Source of the DNA: Vibrio tapetis subsp. quintayensis
GTDB lineage: Bacteria; Pseudomonadota; Gammaproteobacteria; Enterobacterales; Vibrionaceae
Assembly (NCBI RefSeq): GCF_030409945.1
Contig: NZ_JAUFQV010000024.1
Span: 1-64,000, forward strand
Length of the DNA stretch: 64,000 nucleotides
Reading direction: 5' to 3'
In this document: piece after piece, positions 25,519 to 34,335 of the stretch
Position numbering within the stretch: the stretch's first letter is position 1
Layout: each line of letters opens with the position of its first letter
The notes under the pieces: model-generated
What the model saw: the letters and a program-made list of their open reading frames with translations, nothing else
Database searches by the model: none
What the model was told of the DNA's origin: nothing
Program-made: the position numbers and the translations under genes

Positions 25519-26714
25519 TACGCGAGTTTCCTTTTATTCCAAAAAGAAAACAGACCGGATTTTTTCAGCTTCGCCTGCCCCAAACAGTCCAGCGCTATGT
25601 CTTTTAGCTGTTCAGCTGTCTTACCACCATGCTGGCTTAACATTTGACCGCTTTCTTGAGCCTGAGTAAATTTCTTACCGTTATAATCCAGAACATGACC
25701 TACTTGAATCCCAATAGCTTGTTCAAATTCTTGTAAAGTCAGCAACCTGCCAGATTCTGGCCTGACTTGATTAACAACGGTAATCGCACGTAAATGCTCA
25801 TGTTTTTCTATAAAAGTTAACGCTTTAGCCAGTTCACGAGCACCAGATAAAGTAAGATCAGAAACCAATACGCAGGTCTGGCAATGGGCCAGAATTGCGT
25901 CTATTTTATCAATACTACTCTTCGCGCTATCCCAAACATGAGCAGCATATTCTTGATTCACTAAACGAGCTAAGGAAGCTAATTCTGCCACCTTGAACAT
26001 TGAAGGCTGAGCAAAGGGCATATTGTCATCTAACAAAGCAAGTCGATCGTTTACTTGTACGACGCTACGTTCTAACAACAAGGGGTCCAACTCTTGTGCA
26101 TAGGCCAGTAAGCCCGACAATTGCCCATGATTATCTTGATTTAAGTGAAGGCCTAAATCTCCTTGGTGAACATCAAGATCTATCGCCAAAGTATGTCGAT
26201 GGTGTCTATTAGGCAGTAACCAAGCAATATTGGACGCTACTGTCGTCGCACCTACTCCCCCTTTTAAGCCCCAAATACACGTGCCGTTCAGCCGAGTCGA
26301 GCTTAACTCGCAGCCCAATTCAATACGCTTGAACACCTTCATAACCGCGTCGTGATTTAATGGCGTAGGCAGGTAATCAAAAACACCAAGCGCAACCAAA
26401 GCACGATATTTGTCGATGCCTTGATCCGGTGCGATAACAATAAGTTTTGTCGAGACGGAGCATAAAGAAAGCAGTTCTTCTGCAACTGACAATATATTTT
26501 CTTGTTCAGACAGCTCAACAAGTACTATGTCGGTATGGGCATGTTCACGGCAATATGCCATCGCTTTTTGGCTGTCTCCTTGGTGCAACTGGCTATCGAA
26601 ATTACGCTGGTTAAGTAACTCTGCCAGCTTCTGCTTATCCGCGTCACAGCTCAAATATGCTGAAACTGATAGGGTTTGTCCCGCTACCATCATGTTAGGT
26701 GAGCTAGTTTCCAT
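25518..26714 (-). CDS. tadZ: Tad localisation protein TadZ (CpaE), ParA/MinD-like
   Basis: The 398-residue protein has an N-terminal receiver-like domain (about 12-130) without a full phosphorylation site and a C-terminal MinD/ParA-type domain. Its P-loop reads KGGVGATT at about 151-158, where alanine replaces the usual Walker A lysine. This fits the atypical ATPase domain of TadZ proteins. The conserved LAIDLDVHQGDLGLHLNQ follows. TadZ marks the site, often a cell pole, where the Tad machine is built. It shares a junction with the upstream CpaD-like gene (ends at 26714). Confidence 0.9.
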   Translation of the reverse strand: METSSPNMMVAGQTLSVSAYLSCDADKQKLAELLNQRNFDSQLHQGDSQKAMAYCREHAHTDIVLVELSEQENILSVAEELLSLCSVSTKLIVIAPDQGIDKYRALVALGVFDYLPTPLNHDAVMKVFKRIELGCELSSTRLNGTCIWGLKGGVGATTVASNIAWLLPNRHHRHTLAIDLDVHQGDLGLHLNQDNHGQLSGLLAYAQELDPLLLERSVVQVNDRLALLDDNMPFAQPSMFKVAELASLARLVNQEYAAHVWDSAKSSIDKIDAILAHCQTCVLVSDLTLSGARELAKALTFIEKHEHLRAITVVNQVRPESGRLLTLQEFEQAIGIQVGHVLDYNGKKFTQAQESGQMLSQHGGKTAEQLKDIALDCLGQAKLKKSGLFSFWNKRKLA

Positions 26715-27343
26715 TATTCATCTCCAACACTGATCGGTTGCGTTTGAAGTGGCATTAGCGACCCTTGATTAAATGCTTCTACCGCACTCACACCTTGAAC
26801 ACTGCTGTTATTTTGGTAGATTTTTCCTTGTAAAAAGTCCCTTGGGTCAGCAACCATCGCCACTTGATTTTGTATGCTGGCACACGCATGGTTTGGGCTA
26901 TATCCCGTTTTACCATCAAACGTTTCCGGGAATGCCGCCGTATCATCACAGCCAACCACCCTTGCCACCGCATAATGCCCAACGACAGTCACTTGCTGAA
27001 TTTCTGCAGGCTGAAATGTAAACAAACTTACATCGGAGACGTTAGATTTGGTGTGTGACTTCAACATCGACACATGTTTTTTTGACCAATTATTGGGGTA
27101 ACGGATCGCGGCTTTTATTAACGCTGGAGTATCTAGCTGCGCCAAAAAACTCCCCATCTCACGCTTCATTGATTGTGTTACTTCCAGCTCAATGTGCCGG
27201 GTTTGTATATCAACGATAATTTGAGGGTCTTGATAGGGCGTCGATAGCCTGTCTTCCATTTTTATCATTTGAGTTCGATTAAACTCGCAGCCAGCTAACA
27301 GTCCACACGCCACTGCAATCAGAGTTAAGTTTCGCTTCAACAT
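26714..27343 (-). CDS. rcpB: CpaD/RcpB-like Tad pilus lipoprotein
   Basis: The protein is about 209 residues, a lipoprotein with lipobox LAGC. The family signature is near the C-terminus: a cysteine pair around NHACASIQNQVAMVADPRDF, which resembles the ANQANLAAMVADPRDL pattern of CpaD. It is expected to reside in the outer membrane with the RcpA secretin. The start was placed at the second ATG (27343) because AAGGA lies 6 bases before it. The ATG at 27349 directly abuts that site. Confidence 0.82.
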   Translation of the reverse strand: MLKRNLTLIAVACGLLAGCEFNRTQMIKMEDRLSTPYQDPQIIVDIQTRHIELEVTQSMKREMGSFLAQLDTPALIKAAIRYPNNWSKKHVSMLKSHTKSNVSDVSLFTFQPAEIQQVTVVGHYAVARVVGCDDTAAFPETFDGKTGYSPNHACASIQNQVAMVADPRDFLQGKIYQNNSSVQGVSAVEAFNQGSLMPLQTQPISVGDE

Positions 27344-27352
27344 GGTCATTCC

Positions 27353-28828
27353 TTAAAATTCAAAGCCTTTAAATGCTTCGCTTGCGATGGCTTGTGGTGG
27401 TTTTTGATACGCATCTATCGGCTTCAAGCTACGGCCAAAAATCAAACGCTCGAATGGGCTTGAAAGATGTAAGTTGTCCGTCGGTAATGCTAACGGAACA
27501 CGAGTCGGTTCTACCAAATGGGCACTGGCTATGATCACCAATTCTGATTCACTGTTTTTAAACTGGCTTGATTCGAATAAACGGCCTAATACTGGGATCT
27601 GATTGACCCAAGGTAAATTTTGCAGATCATCGTTTACCCGTCGTTTTATTAAACCTGCAAGTGCAAAGCTTTGCCCCGACGCAAGCTCTACGCTGGTCTC
27701 GGCACGGCGAATATCAAACCCTTGCTGCACAATGCCATCGGTCACGACACTATTAGCTGAAGACAGGTCACTTATCTCGGTTTTTACTTTTAGCGCTATT
27801 CGGTTGTTCGACATAATGGTTGGCGTTACTGCGAGCAATACACCAAACGGGCGATATTCAATCGTTGCCGCTCCATCTTTGCCGCCGCTGATCACTTGAG
27901 GAACTTCCCCGCCGGCCAAGAATGAGGCAGTTTCACCTGTCGTCGCCGTCAAGTTAGGCTCCGCTAATACTGTCACCAGATTTTCTTCCGCTAGAATGTC
28001 TACCATACCGACAATGTCTTCAATTGGACGCAATGGATTAACCTTGCTGCCCTTAAATAGGTTTTCAGAAATAATTGGGTTATCCGCAATCGCGATTTTC
28101 TTGTATCCCGAAGAAAAGCTTTTATTTAAATAGTTCCACTGGAAACCAAAGTTCTCTTTCACTTGCTTGCTAACTTCTGCAATTCGAATACGAATATTGA
28201 CCTGAGTAGGCGCATTGATTTTCAAGCGATTCAAAACCAAGCCTTGCTTATACCCGCCAATACCAGCGCCACGCCCTACAGCTGCACTTTCGCCACCATC
28301 ACTGGTCGGCATCGTTGACGCTTCGCTTCCTATTTGAAGGGCTTGTTGAACAAATTCATTCGTGATGGCAAGCGCTTGAGCGGCCGTTGCGGCATCAGGT
28401 ACGCTGCCCGACAGCATCACACCACCTCCATATGCGCGAACACCAATGTTCGCTAGAGGAAATTCACGTTTAAGTGTTGGGCGCAACCCTGACAGGTCGT
28501 AACCCACTCTTACATTGGCCGAATACACCTGGTGGCCATTTTCATCCAGCACAAACAAGCTAGATGAACCGGGTTTACGACCAAACACGATCAATGTTTT
28601 ATCGCTGGATGCCTGAAAGCTCGCAATACTAGGGTCAGCAATAAAGACTGTATTGGCCGCTTGCTGTAAGGTAATAACTTTGGCGGATCCCAGGTACAAA
28701 TTAAGCGTCTGTTTTGCTGAGGAAATCTGAGCTGCATTCGCTTGAAAAACCGGCATCACAACGAAAAACGACAAAGCAAATCCTGTCAGCCAAATTCGAA
28801 ATGTTTGGCTAACTACATGTTGTTTCAT
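27353..28828 (-). CDS. rcpA: Tad outer-membrane secretin RcpA (CpaC)
   Basis: The 491-residue protein has a signal peptide (LSFFVVMPVFQANA), an N-terminal pilus-assembly domain (NLYLGSAKVITLQQAANTVF) and a BON-like segment (GVMLSGSVPDAATAAQALAI). The secretin core includes VTVLAEPNLTATTGETASFL, AGGEVPQV, GVLLAVTPTIMSNNRIALKV and GLIKRRVNDDLQNLPWVNQI with PVLGRLF. It forms the outer-membrane channel for the Flp pilus. A good AGGGA ribosome-binding site precedes the ATG. Confidence 0.95.
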   Translation of the reverse strand: MKQHVVSQTFRIWLTGFALSFFVVMPVFQANAAQISSAKQTLNLYLGSAKVITLQQAANTVFIADPSIASFQASSDKTLIVFGRKPGSSSLFVLDENGHQVYSANVRVGYDLSGLRPTLKREFPLANIGVRAYGGGVMLSGSVPDAATAAQALAITNEFVQQALQIGSEASTMPTSDGGESAAVGRGAGIGGYKQGLVLNRLKINAPTQVNIRIRIAEVSKQVKENFGFQWNYLNKSFSSGYKKIAIADNPIISENLFKGSKVNPLRPIEDIVGMVDILAEENLVTVLAEPNLTATTGETASFLAGGEVPQVISGGKDGAATIEYRPFGVLLAVTPTIMSNNRIALKVKTEISDLSSANSVVTDGIVQQGFDIRRAETSVELASGQSFALAGLIKRRVNDDLQNLPWVNQIPVLGRLFESSQFKNSESELVIIASAHLVEPTRVPLALPTDNLHLSSPFERLIFGRSLKPIDAYQKPPQAIASEAFKGFEF

Positions 28829-28844
28829 TTTATTTTCCCTAAAT

Positions 28845-29759
28845 TTAATCGGCTAGAACTTCAACGCCGCTGTCTGCGACACTTAAATTACGACGCTTAA
28901 TGCCATGCATTAACACAACGCTTGGTGACGCGATGGGTTGTTTGAAATGATCGGTTACTTGGCTTGCTGTTGTCGTTGACTCATCGAGCATTATTTCAGG
29001 CTCTATTTCTACAAACTCACTGCGTAGGCTCAGGGAAAGCTCTCCCATTTTTCTTGCGACAGTCAGCAATTCAGCCTGTTTTGCCGTCGTTTCCAACGTT
29101 GCGGTGCCCGTTTTAGCGAGATCGAACGCCTGCGTTTCTACCAAATTTTCGACATTTTGGTTGATGGCAAGTACCCGAACGTTACTGAGTATGGTTTTAG
29201 CAATGATGCTTGAAAGTTCACGGCCAGACATACCACCACCCTCTAGGTTAGTCGTAATAATCACATCGACAGAGTTACCCGGCTTAATCAGCCCCGAGCT
29301 ACCCGAAATAACATCGATAGGAATACTTACGGCGCGCATCCCAGGCTTCAATACCGCAGACAAGTAGTTAAAGTCGCCCGGTCGAATGAAGCTCGCTTTG
29401 TTAACAAATTCGCCTTGCTTAATCGCGTGCCTGACCACAAATCCTGCCAAGGTTTGAGGTTTAGCAATACCTTTTAGGTAATAACGCTCGAGATCCGCTA
29501 TCTCTTCATCTTCACGCTTTTGTCGCCAGATCAAATCGGATTCTTGTACCAGGCTACCTTTAGCCAAGCTTCTATTGGCCGTAAGAAAATAAGCGCCTTG
29601 ATATATTGCAGTTACTGACTCTTCTGTTGTGTTGAGGTCTGTTTGGCTAGACTTTACTGTATTACTTGGGCTCGTATTCAATGACTGCTGCCAATATACG
29701 TAGCCACCAGCGGCGATAATGCCCGCCAGTAATATGTAAAGTAAAAAACGAATTTTCAT
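28845..29759 (-). CDS. rcpC: Tad assembly protein RcpC (CpaB)
   Basis: The protein is about 304 residues. An N-terminal membrane anchor (MKIRFLLYILLAGIIAAGGY) is followed by an SAF domain (SLAKGSLVQESDLIWRQ, HAIKQGEFVNKASFIRPGDF) and the RcpC core (LKPGMRAVSIPIDVISGSSG, GNSVDVIITTNL). It is thought to work with the secretin on the periplasmic side. The start at 29759 gives the family-typical N-terminus; the 18 codons open upstream are not membrane-like and lack support. Confidence 0.9.
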   Translation of the reverse strand: MKIRFLLYILLAGIIAAGGYVYWQQSLNTSPSNTVKSSQTDLNTTEESVTAIYQGAYFLTANRSLAKGSLVQESDLIWRQKREDEEIADLERYYLKGIAKPQTLAGFVVRHAIKQGEFVNKASFIRPGDFNYLSAVLKPGMRAVSIPIDVISGSSGLIKPGNSVDVIITTNLEGGGMSGRELSSIIAKTILSNVRVLAINQNVENLVETQAFDLAKTGTATLETTAKQAELLTVARKMGELSLSLRSEFVEIEPEIMLDESTTTASQVTDHFKQPIASPSVVLMHGIKRRNLSVADSGVEVLAD

Positions 29760-29841
29760 AACTTTTACTATTCCGTTAATCAGAAAGTGACGGTGTAGCC
29801 AACCACCAGCCACGACCTATGGATTAACCACCGTTCACTTT

Positions 29842-30267
29842 CTAGACGCTAAGTTGATAAAGAGTGCCTAAAGCAATCGCCACACCATAAGGCAAGGGGT
29901 GGTTAGTTTGACTAAATCGCGCTAACAGCAGGTATATTGCAGCTAATAGCCCCCCCAAAAGGGCAACGCTTATCAGTGTTTCTGGCCATTTTTCCCCCAC
30001 CCAAAGTAAGCACAACGCAATCAGTTTTCCGTCACCGGCACCCCAGATATTGAGTGCGTAGAGTAAAAAACCCCCTACCAGAGCAGCAAAGCCAATCATA
30101 AGGTGAGTGCGTATCTGGTCGCTTTCTAAATAGCTCACTGCAAAGACTAACCAAAGAGCCAAAAGTACTGCGCATGCCCAATGGCTAATGGTTCTACTTT
30201 TTAGATCGCCGAACGAAATCCACAACAATGGACCTAGTACGAAAAAGATGGGGGTGTCGACAGCCAT
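29842..30267 (-). CDS. tadV: Tad prepilin peptidase TadV (CpaA)
   Basis: This 141-residue aspartic-type peptidase matures the Flp pilin and the TadE/F pseudopilins. The two catalytic aspartates are visible: Asp21 in SFGDLKSR and Asp79 in GAGDGK, the GxGD signature. About five to six membrane helices are predicted. It lacks the N-methylation domain of type IV PilD enzymes, as is normal for Tad. Its ATG shares one base with the flp stop (TAATG). Confidence 0.93.
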   Translation of the reverse strand: MAVDTPIFFVLGPLLWISFGDLKSRTISHWACAVLLALWLVFAVSYLESDQIRTHLMIGFAALVGGFLLYALNIWGAGDGKLIALCLLWVGEKWPETLISVALLGGLLAAIYLLLARFSQTNHPLPYGVAIALGTLYQLSV

Positions 30268-30467
30268 TAACTTCCTTCAGAACCACCCGCTGTTTGGCTT
30301 TCAATGGTGCCGGCTACGGTTTCAAAAGCATTGGTTAGCGCCTCGGTAAACACGCCGTCGTCTCCAAGCACTAGCGCGATAACACCAGCAAGACCAGCAG
30401 CAAGAACGCCGTACTCTATGGACGTCACACCTTTATTTTCGTTACAAAATTTTACAACTCGACGCAT
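30267..30467 (-). CDS. flp: Flp major pilin
   Basis: The 66-residue pilin precursor is the first gene of the Tad operon. The leader MRRVVKFCNENKG would be cut after glycine 13 to give VTSIEYGVLAAGLAGVIALV, with the conserved glutamate-tyrosine pair of Flp pilins at mature positions 5 and 6. The tail is hydrophilic and serine/glycine-rich. AAAAGGGG lies about 9 bases before the ATG. Only one flp copy is present here. A Fur-box match lies 43 bp upstream. Confidence 0.95.
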   Translation of the reverse strand: MRRVVKFCNENKGVTSIEYGVLAAGLAGVIALVLGDDGVFTEALTNAFETVAGTIESQTAGGSEGS

Positions 30468-30509
30468 CTCTAAAACCCCTTTTATTGCGAATATTTCTCA
30501 TTTGCAGTT

Positions 30510-30528
30510 GATAATGATATTAGTTATC
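30510..30528. promoter_or_regulatory. Fur box upstream of the Tad operon
   Basis: GATAATGATATTAGTTATC matches the classical 19-bp Fur consensus (GATAATGATAATCATTATC) at 16 of 19 positions. It sits 43-61 bp upstream of the flp start codon, within the likely promoter, and about 180 bp upstream of the divergent lipoprotein gene. Fur binding would link pilus expression to iron. This is an inference from the sequence match only. Confidence 0.55.
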
Positions 30529-30704
30529 ACTAAGATGCGGGCATTATTTATAAAACGAATCTATTCGTCAACTACATTTATATAGTTAATACGTCTGGTA
30601 AAATAAGTTAAGCCAGCAGATTTGCTATGAAAATTGTGGTTATTCGTCATATGAAACATTTTGTTTTTGTTCATAGTGACGCTTTAAATCAAAGGAGAAA
30701 ACCA

Positions 30705-33700
30705 ATGCGCTTATTGAAGACGAGCCTTTCACTGGCTATTGTCGCGGTACTTTCTGGCTGTGGCGGAGGCGGAGGTGGCAATGCTGCTACCGATAATTCA
30801 GGTTCCCCTTCACAAACCCAAGTTGGACGGTTTACAGACAGTGCTGTTGGTGGTGTAAGTTACAAAACGGCCACCCAGAGTGGCTTAACCAATGCCAAAG
30901 GTGAATTCAACTTCATTGCTGGCGAAATGGTTACATTTTCAATTGGTAACATTGAATTAGGTTCAGCAAAAGCAAGTGAAGATGTCACACCAATGGACTT
31001 ACCCGCGCCTATTTTAATCAGCCAATTACTTCAATCGTTAGATGCGGATGGCGACCCCGATACCGCAGGCATCACTATTTCTTCTGAAGCTCGCACTATT
31101 GCCGAGACTCTGCCTGAGGGTAAGGGGCTTGACTGGAATAGCGCAACTTTCGAAGCCGAGTTATCCGATTTAATTCTCCAAGTTGACGCTGCGATTCCAG
31201 GTAGCGACTCTAAAGTGCCACTAAAAATCAAATCTCGCCAACAAGTCATCGAGCACCTAAACCGTAACCCAGTCATTGCCCAGTCTGGTAAAGACATCTC
31301 CGAGGTAGCGCTTAAGAAAATCGCCCAACTGACTCACTCACAAAAACCAGACAGTCAAAAACTCTATCGCTTGTTGGATATCGCTCAATTTACCAACATC
31401 CAAAAAGGTTATTCGTATTTGAAGGCCATTTCTCTAGATAAGAACGGCGAATTAGACAAAGTAACCACTCAAAGTAACGTCAAGACTCTTTCTAATTTGG
31501 TTACGTGGTCTCAAACACCGGCGTTACTTGATGAAAAAACGAACCAAGACAAGTTCGTGGCTCAAATAGCCAGTTTGCTCAAGTTAAATCCTGCGATTTT
31601 AGAAGGGGCTGATTACCGTGAACTGTTTAGAACCAAGGGAAAGAGGCTTGATGTAGACGCAACACTCACCGCTTTTTCCGCCCACGTAGATTTGCTTAAA
31701 CACAACCGAGCAGAAATCAGCTTAACCCGTGCGCAAGTACGTGAAAAGTTGCAGCTGTTAATGCCCAATTCTGATTTGAAATTTGATATCGATTACAACA
31801 CCGTGCTCGTGTTTAAAGATAATCTGCTTTACGTGCCAACGGTAGAATCCAAGTTGAACCGTATTAGTCTTTTCATTGATAAGCTGGTTGATCCTAAATC
31901 GACACCTCGTGTCATGGCTTATAGCTTGAAGTACTTGGGCTTTTCCGATATTAATATCGACCAAGACTACAACTTTAAACCTTATGTTTCAGCCACCAGC
32001 ATTGACTTCGACAAGGTGCAATCTGTGGTATCGGCTACTGAGAAGTTAGCCGCTTATGCTCGTAGTTACGTAATATGGCCCGACCAAAGTCGTTTCAACA
32101 ACACTGTTAATACAACTGAAGCATCGGCTACCGAGCTAAAAAAATGGTTACTTGAGGCTGGTTTCAGCCTGCCTAAAGAACAAGCCTCCACAGATAATCT
32201 ACAGCACTTCAAAAATGCACTCGTGCTTCGCACACTCAACAACACACTGGATCTTGCTACGGTACAACGTGCTATCTCTGCCCAGCCAACTCCTGGGGTA
32301 GCATCCATAAAAGTACATCACAACAAACAGTTAAATCACAACTTTTATCCGGTTGCGATAAGGCATGACGGCGCGATTGTTATCTGGAAAGCCAAGTACG
32401 TAGGAAGACCAAGCGCCGATTACATCAATGAACAAGGTAAAGTGAAAGTCTTTAACCTCGACGGTCCTGCAGCCGTTCGCGTATATAGCACTCAGTTCAA
32501 TAATGCAGCAATACGCACTGACGGCTCAGTACTGTATTGGAGCAACCGAGATTTAGATGCAGATCCTATTGTATTACCAGAATTCGACGCTAAGAACCCT
32601 GCTGTTGACATTGCCGCGACCTTAAAAACCATGGCGGTGTTACGCAGTGACGGTTCCGTCGTTACTATTGGTGACGGTGATGCAAAAGACATCAGCGCTA
32701 TTAGCTCAGAGTTAGACGGTAAGAACCCAGTTGTTTCACTCCACTCTACTGGCAACACATTTACCGCGCTTCGCCAAGATGGCTCGGTGGTTTTTTGGGG
32801 CAAAAAGTCCGAAGCTGATCAAGATAAGCTAAAGCTTGAAGCTCCTGGGCAAGACCCATTCAACCCTGAAGGCACAAAACACTTAGCGATACAAAAAATA
32901 TACAGCAACAAAGGCGCTTATGCCGGAATTAAGGGTGACGGCTCTGTTGTTACCTGGGGAGATGCTTCTAAAGGAGCAGACGTATCCCGAGTGAAAGCAG
33001 ACATCGACGGCACCGTTTCCATTATCTCGATTGCCACAACTTCTACTGCATTTGCCGCCCTACGCCAAGATGGCAAAGTTGTTTCATGGGGTGACGTAAA
33101 AGCAGGGGGGGCATCTCAACCTAATGAGAAAGATTACCCAGATTGGTTATACAAAGATAAAAAGAACAAGATCTACGCGGATTGGTTATTCGATGGTTAC
33201 GGTGACGGGAAAGGGAACATAGACTGGCCTCGGGTATTGAGTGAATTGATCTATGTCGGCTCTAGCATGCCGGAAAATCATACTGAATTAGAATCAGGCG
33301 TTGCGAGTATTCATGCTTCAGACAGTGGTTTTTTTGCATACAAAGAAAACGGAAAGTCTCAAGCTTGGGGATACGAAATGTGGCTCCCTCAAGATGTTAA
33401 AGATGCCATTGCCAGCCAAAAGATAGAGCAAGTCTACACAGGTACAGGCTCTAGAATCTTTGTTGCAAAACTCACCGATGGTTCATTGCTTCAGTGGGGA
33501 CAACAGTTTGGTGAAACTAATGGCGCGGCTGCTCCATCAGAGCAGCTAAATGGATCGGTATCGGTGAAAGATGTCTATATCAACACGAGTTCAGTTTATG
33601 CTTTGCTTGAAAATGGCGCGGTGGTGCCATGGGGTTATGGTTCATTTGATATCGTTCGAAACTGGGGCTTTAACAACAACCCAATGAGAAGATTTAAGCA

Positions 33701-34145
33701 AGATCCCACTTTGTTTGATGGTAGCCGAGAAGATAAAAAAATCACTGCAATGTCAGTTAATGGCATGACTTACACCGCTCTGCACGCCGATAGCTCAATT
33801 ACCACTTGGGGAATGGCAAATGGAGGCGGTAACAGTCAATACGCACGCAATGAATTGGGGCCACGAAACGTAAAAGGTGAACTTAATCCAACGCGGGATA
33901 TGGATAAAGACGGCTTAGATTTCTCGACCGAAAGAAAACTGGGTACATCTGATTACTCTTGGGACTCTGACGGCGATGGCGTACTTGATATTATTGAAGT
34001 GAATCAAACCAATACCAGCCCAACTCAGATTCGCCCAGTACAAGGTGATATCGACAATAAAGGCTTACCAAAGCGAGATGATGGTTTAGTGACACTTCCG
34101 GGGACGACCCAACCTGCCAGTTGGATTCGCTCTGTAAGTAAGTAA
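30705..34145 (+). CDS. Surface lipoprotein with RCC1-like beta-propeller repeats
   Basis: The protein is about 1146 residues. The lipoprotein signal MRLLKTSLSLAIVAVLSGC is followed by a glycine run and an N-terminal domain of about 500 residues, largely helical in appearance (VGRFTDSAVGGVSYKTAT, then a region rich in lysine, leucine and glutamine). The C-terminal half has about ten RCC1-type blades: DGAIVIWKAK, DGSVLYWSN, DGSVVTIGDGD, DGSVVFWGKK, DGSVVTWGDASKG, DGKVVSWGDVKAGG, NGKSQAWGYE, DGSLLQWGQQFG, NGAVVPWGYG and DSSITTWGMANGG. A short calcium-type segment (DMDKDGLDFSTE, DSDGDGVLD) ends the protein. The start at 30705 has AAAGGAG upstream; the frame is open to 30627 without support. It is divergent from flp, so it may share control with the Tad pilus. 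It is probably surface-anchored, with unknown function. Confidence 0.82.
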   Translation: MRLLKTSLSLAIVAVLSGCGGGGGGNAATDNSGSPSQTQVGRFTDSAVGGVSYKTATQSGLTNAKGEFNFIAGEMVTFSIGNIELGSAKASEDVTPMDLPAPILISQLLQSLDADGDPDTAGITISSEARTIAETLPEGKGLDWNSATFEAELSDLILQVDAAIPGSDSKVPLKIKSRQQVIEHLNRNPVIAQSGKDISEVALKKIAQLTHSQKPDSQKLYRLLDIAQFTNIQKGYSYLKAISLDKNGELDKVTTQSNVKTLSNLVTWSQTPALLDEKTNQDKFVAQIASLLKLNPAILEGADYRELFRTKGKRLDVDATLTAFSAHVDLLKHNRAEISLTRAQVREKLQLLMPNSDLKFDIDYNTVLVFKDNLLYVPTVESKLNRISLFIDKLVDPKSTPRVMAYSLKYLGFSDINIDQDYNFKPYVSATSIDFDKVQSVVSATEKLAAYARSYVIWPDQSRFNNTVNTTEASATELKKWLLEAGFSLPKEQASTDNLQHFKNALVLRTLNNTLDLATVQRAISAQPTPGVASIKVHHNKQLNHNFYPVAIRHDGAIVIWKAKYVGRPSADYINEQGKVKVFNLDGPAAVRVYSTQFNNAAIRTDGSVLYWSNRDLDADPIVLPEFDAKNPAVDIAATLKTMAVLRSDGSVVTIGDGDAKDISAISSELDGKNPVVSLHSTGNTFTALRQDGSVVFWGKKSEADQDKLKLEAPGQDPFNPEGTKHLAIQKIYSNKGAYAGIKGDGSVVTWGDASKGADVSRVKADIDGTVSIISIATTSTAFAALRQDGKVVSWGDVKAGGASQPNEKDYPDWLYKDKKNKIYADWLFDGYGDGKGNIDWPRVLSELIYVGSSMPENHTELESGVASIHASDSGFFAYKENGKSQAWGYEMWLPQDVKDAIASQKIEQVYTGTGSRIFVAKLTDGSLLQWGQQFGETNGAAAPSEQLNGSVSVKDVYINTSSVYALLENGAVVPWGYGSFDIVRNWGFNNNPMRRFKQDPTLFDGSREDKKITAMSVNGMTYTALHADSSITTWGMANGGGNSQYARNELGPRNVKGELNPTRDMDKDGLDFSTERKLGTSDYSWDSDGDGVLDIIEVNQTNTSPTQIRPVQGDIDNKGLPKRDDGLVTLPGTTQPASWIRSVSK

Positions 34146-34157
34146 TATGATCCAATT

Positions 34158-34193
34158 AAAAAGCGTCACTTCGTAATGAAGCGGCGCTTTTTT
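34158..34193 (+). terminator. Rho-independent terminator of the RCC1-like lipoprotein gene
   Basis: AAAAGCG and CGCTTTT, extended by CACTTC / GAAG pairing with internal mismatches, form a hairpin followed by TTTTT, 13 bp past the stop. Confidence 0.75.
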
Positions 34194-34335
34194 ATTTACC
34201 ACTTTATGCTGTTACAACTGAAACACGTACTTTGATGCTCAGTAAAAAGAGAAATGTCGTAAATAATGGCAATATTTGTTATTTTCCAAATGTCGCTTCA
34301 ATAACTTACTCATTTCTCTAAGGATCGCGCATTTT

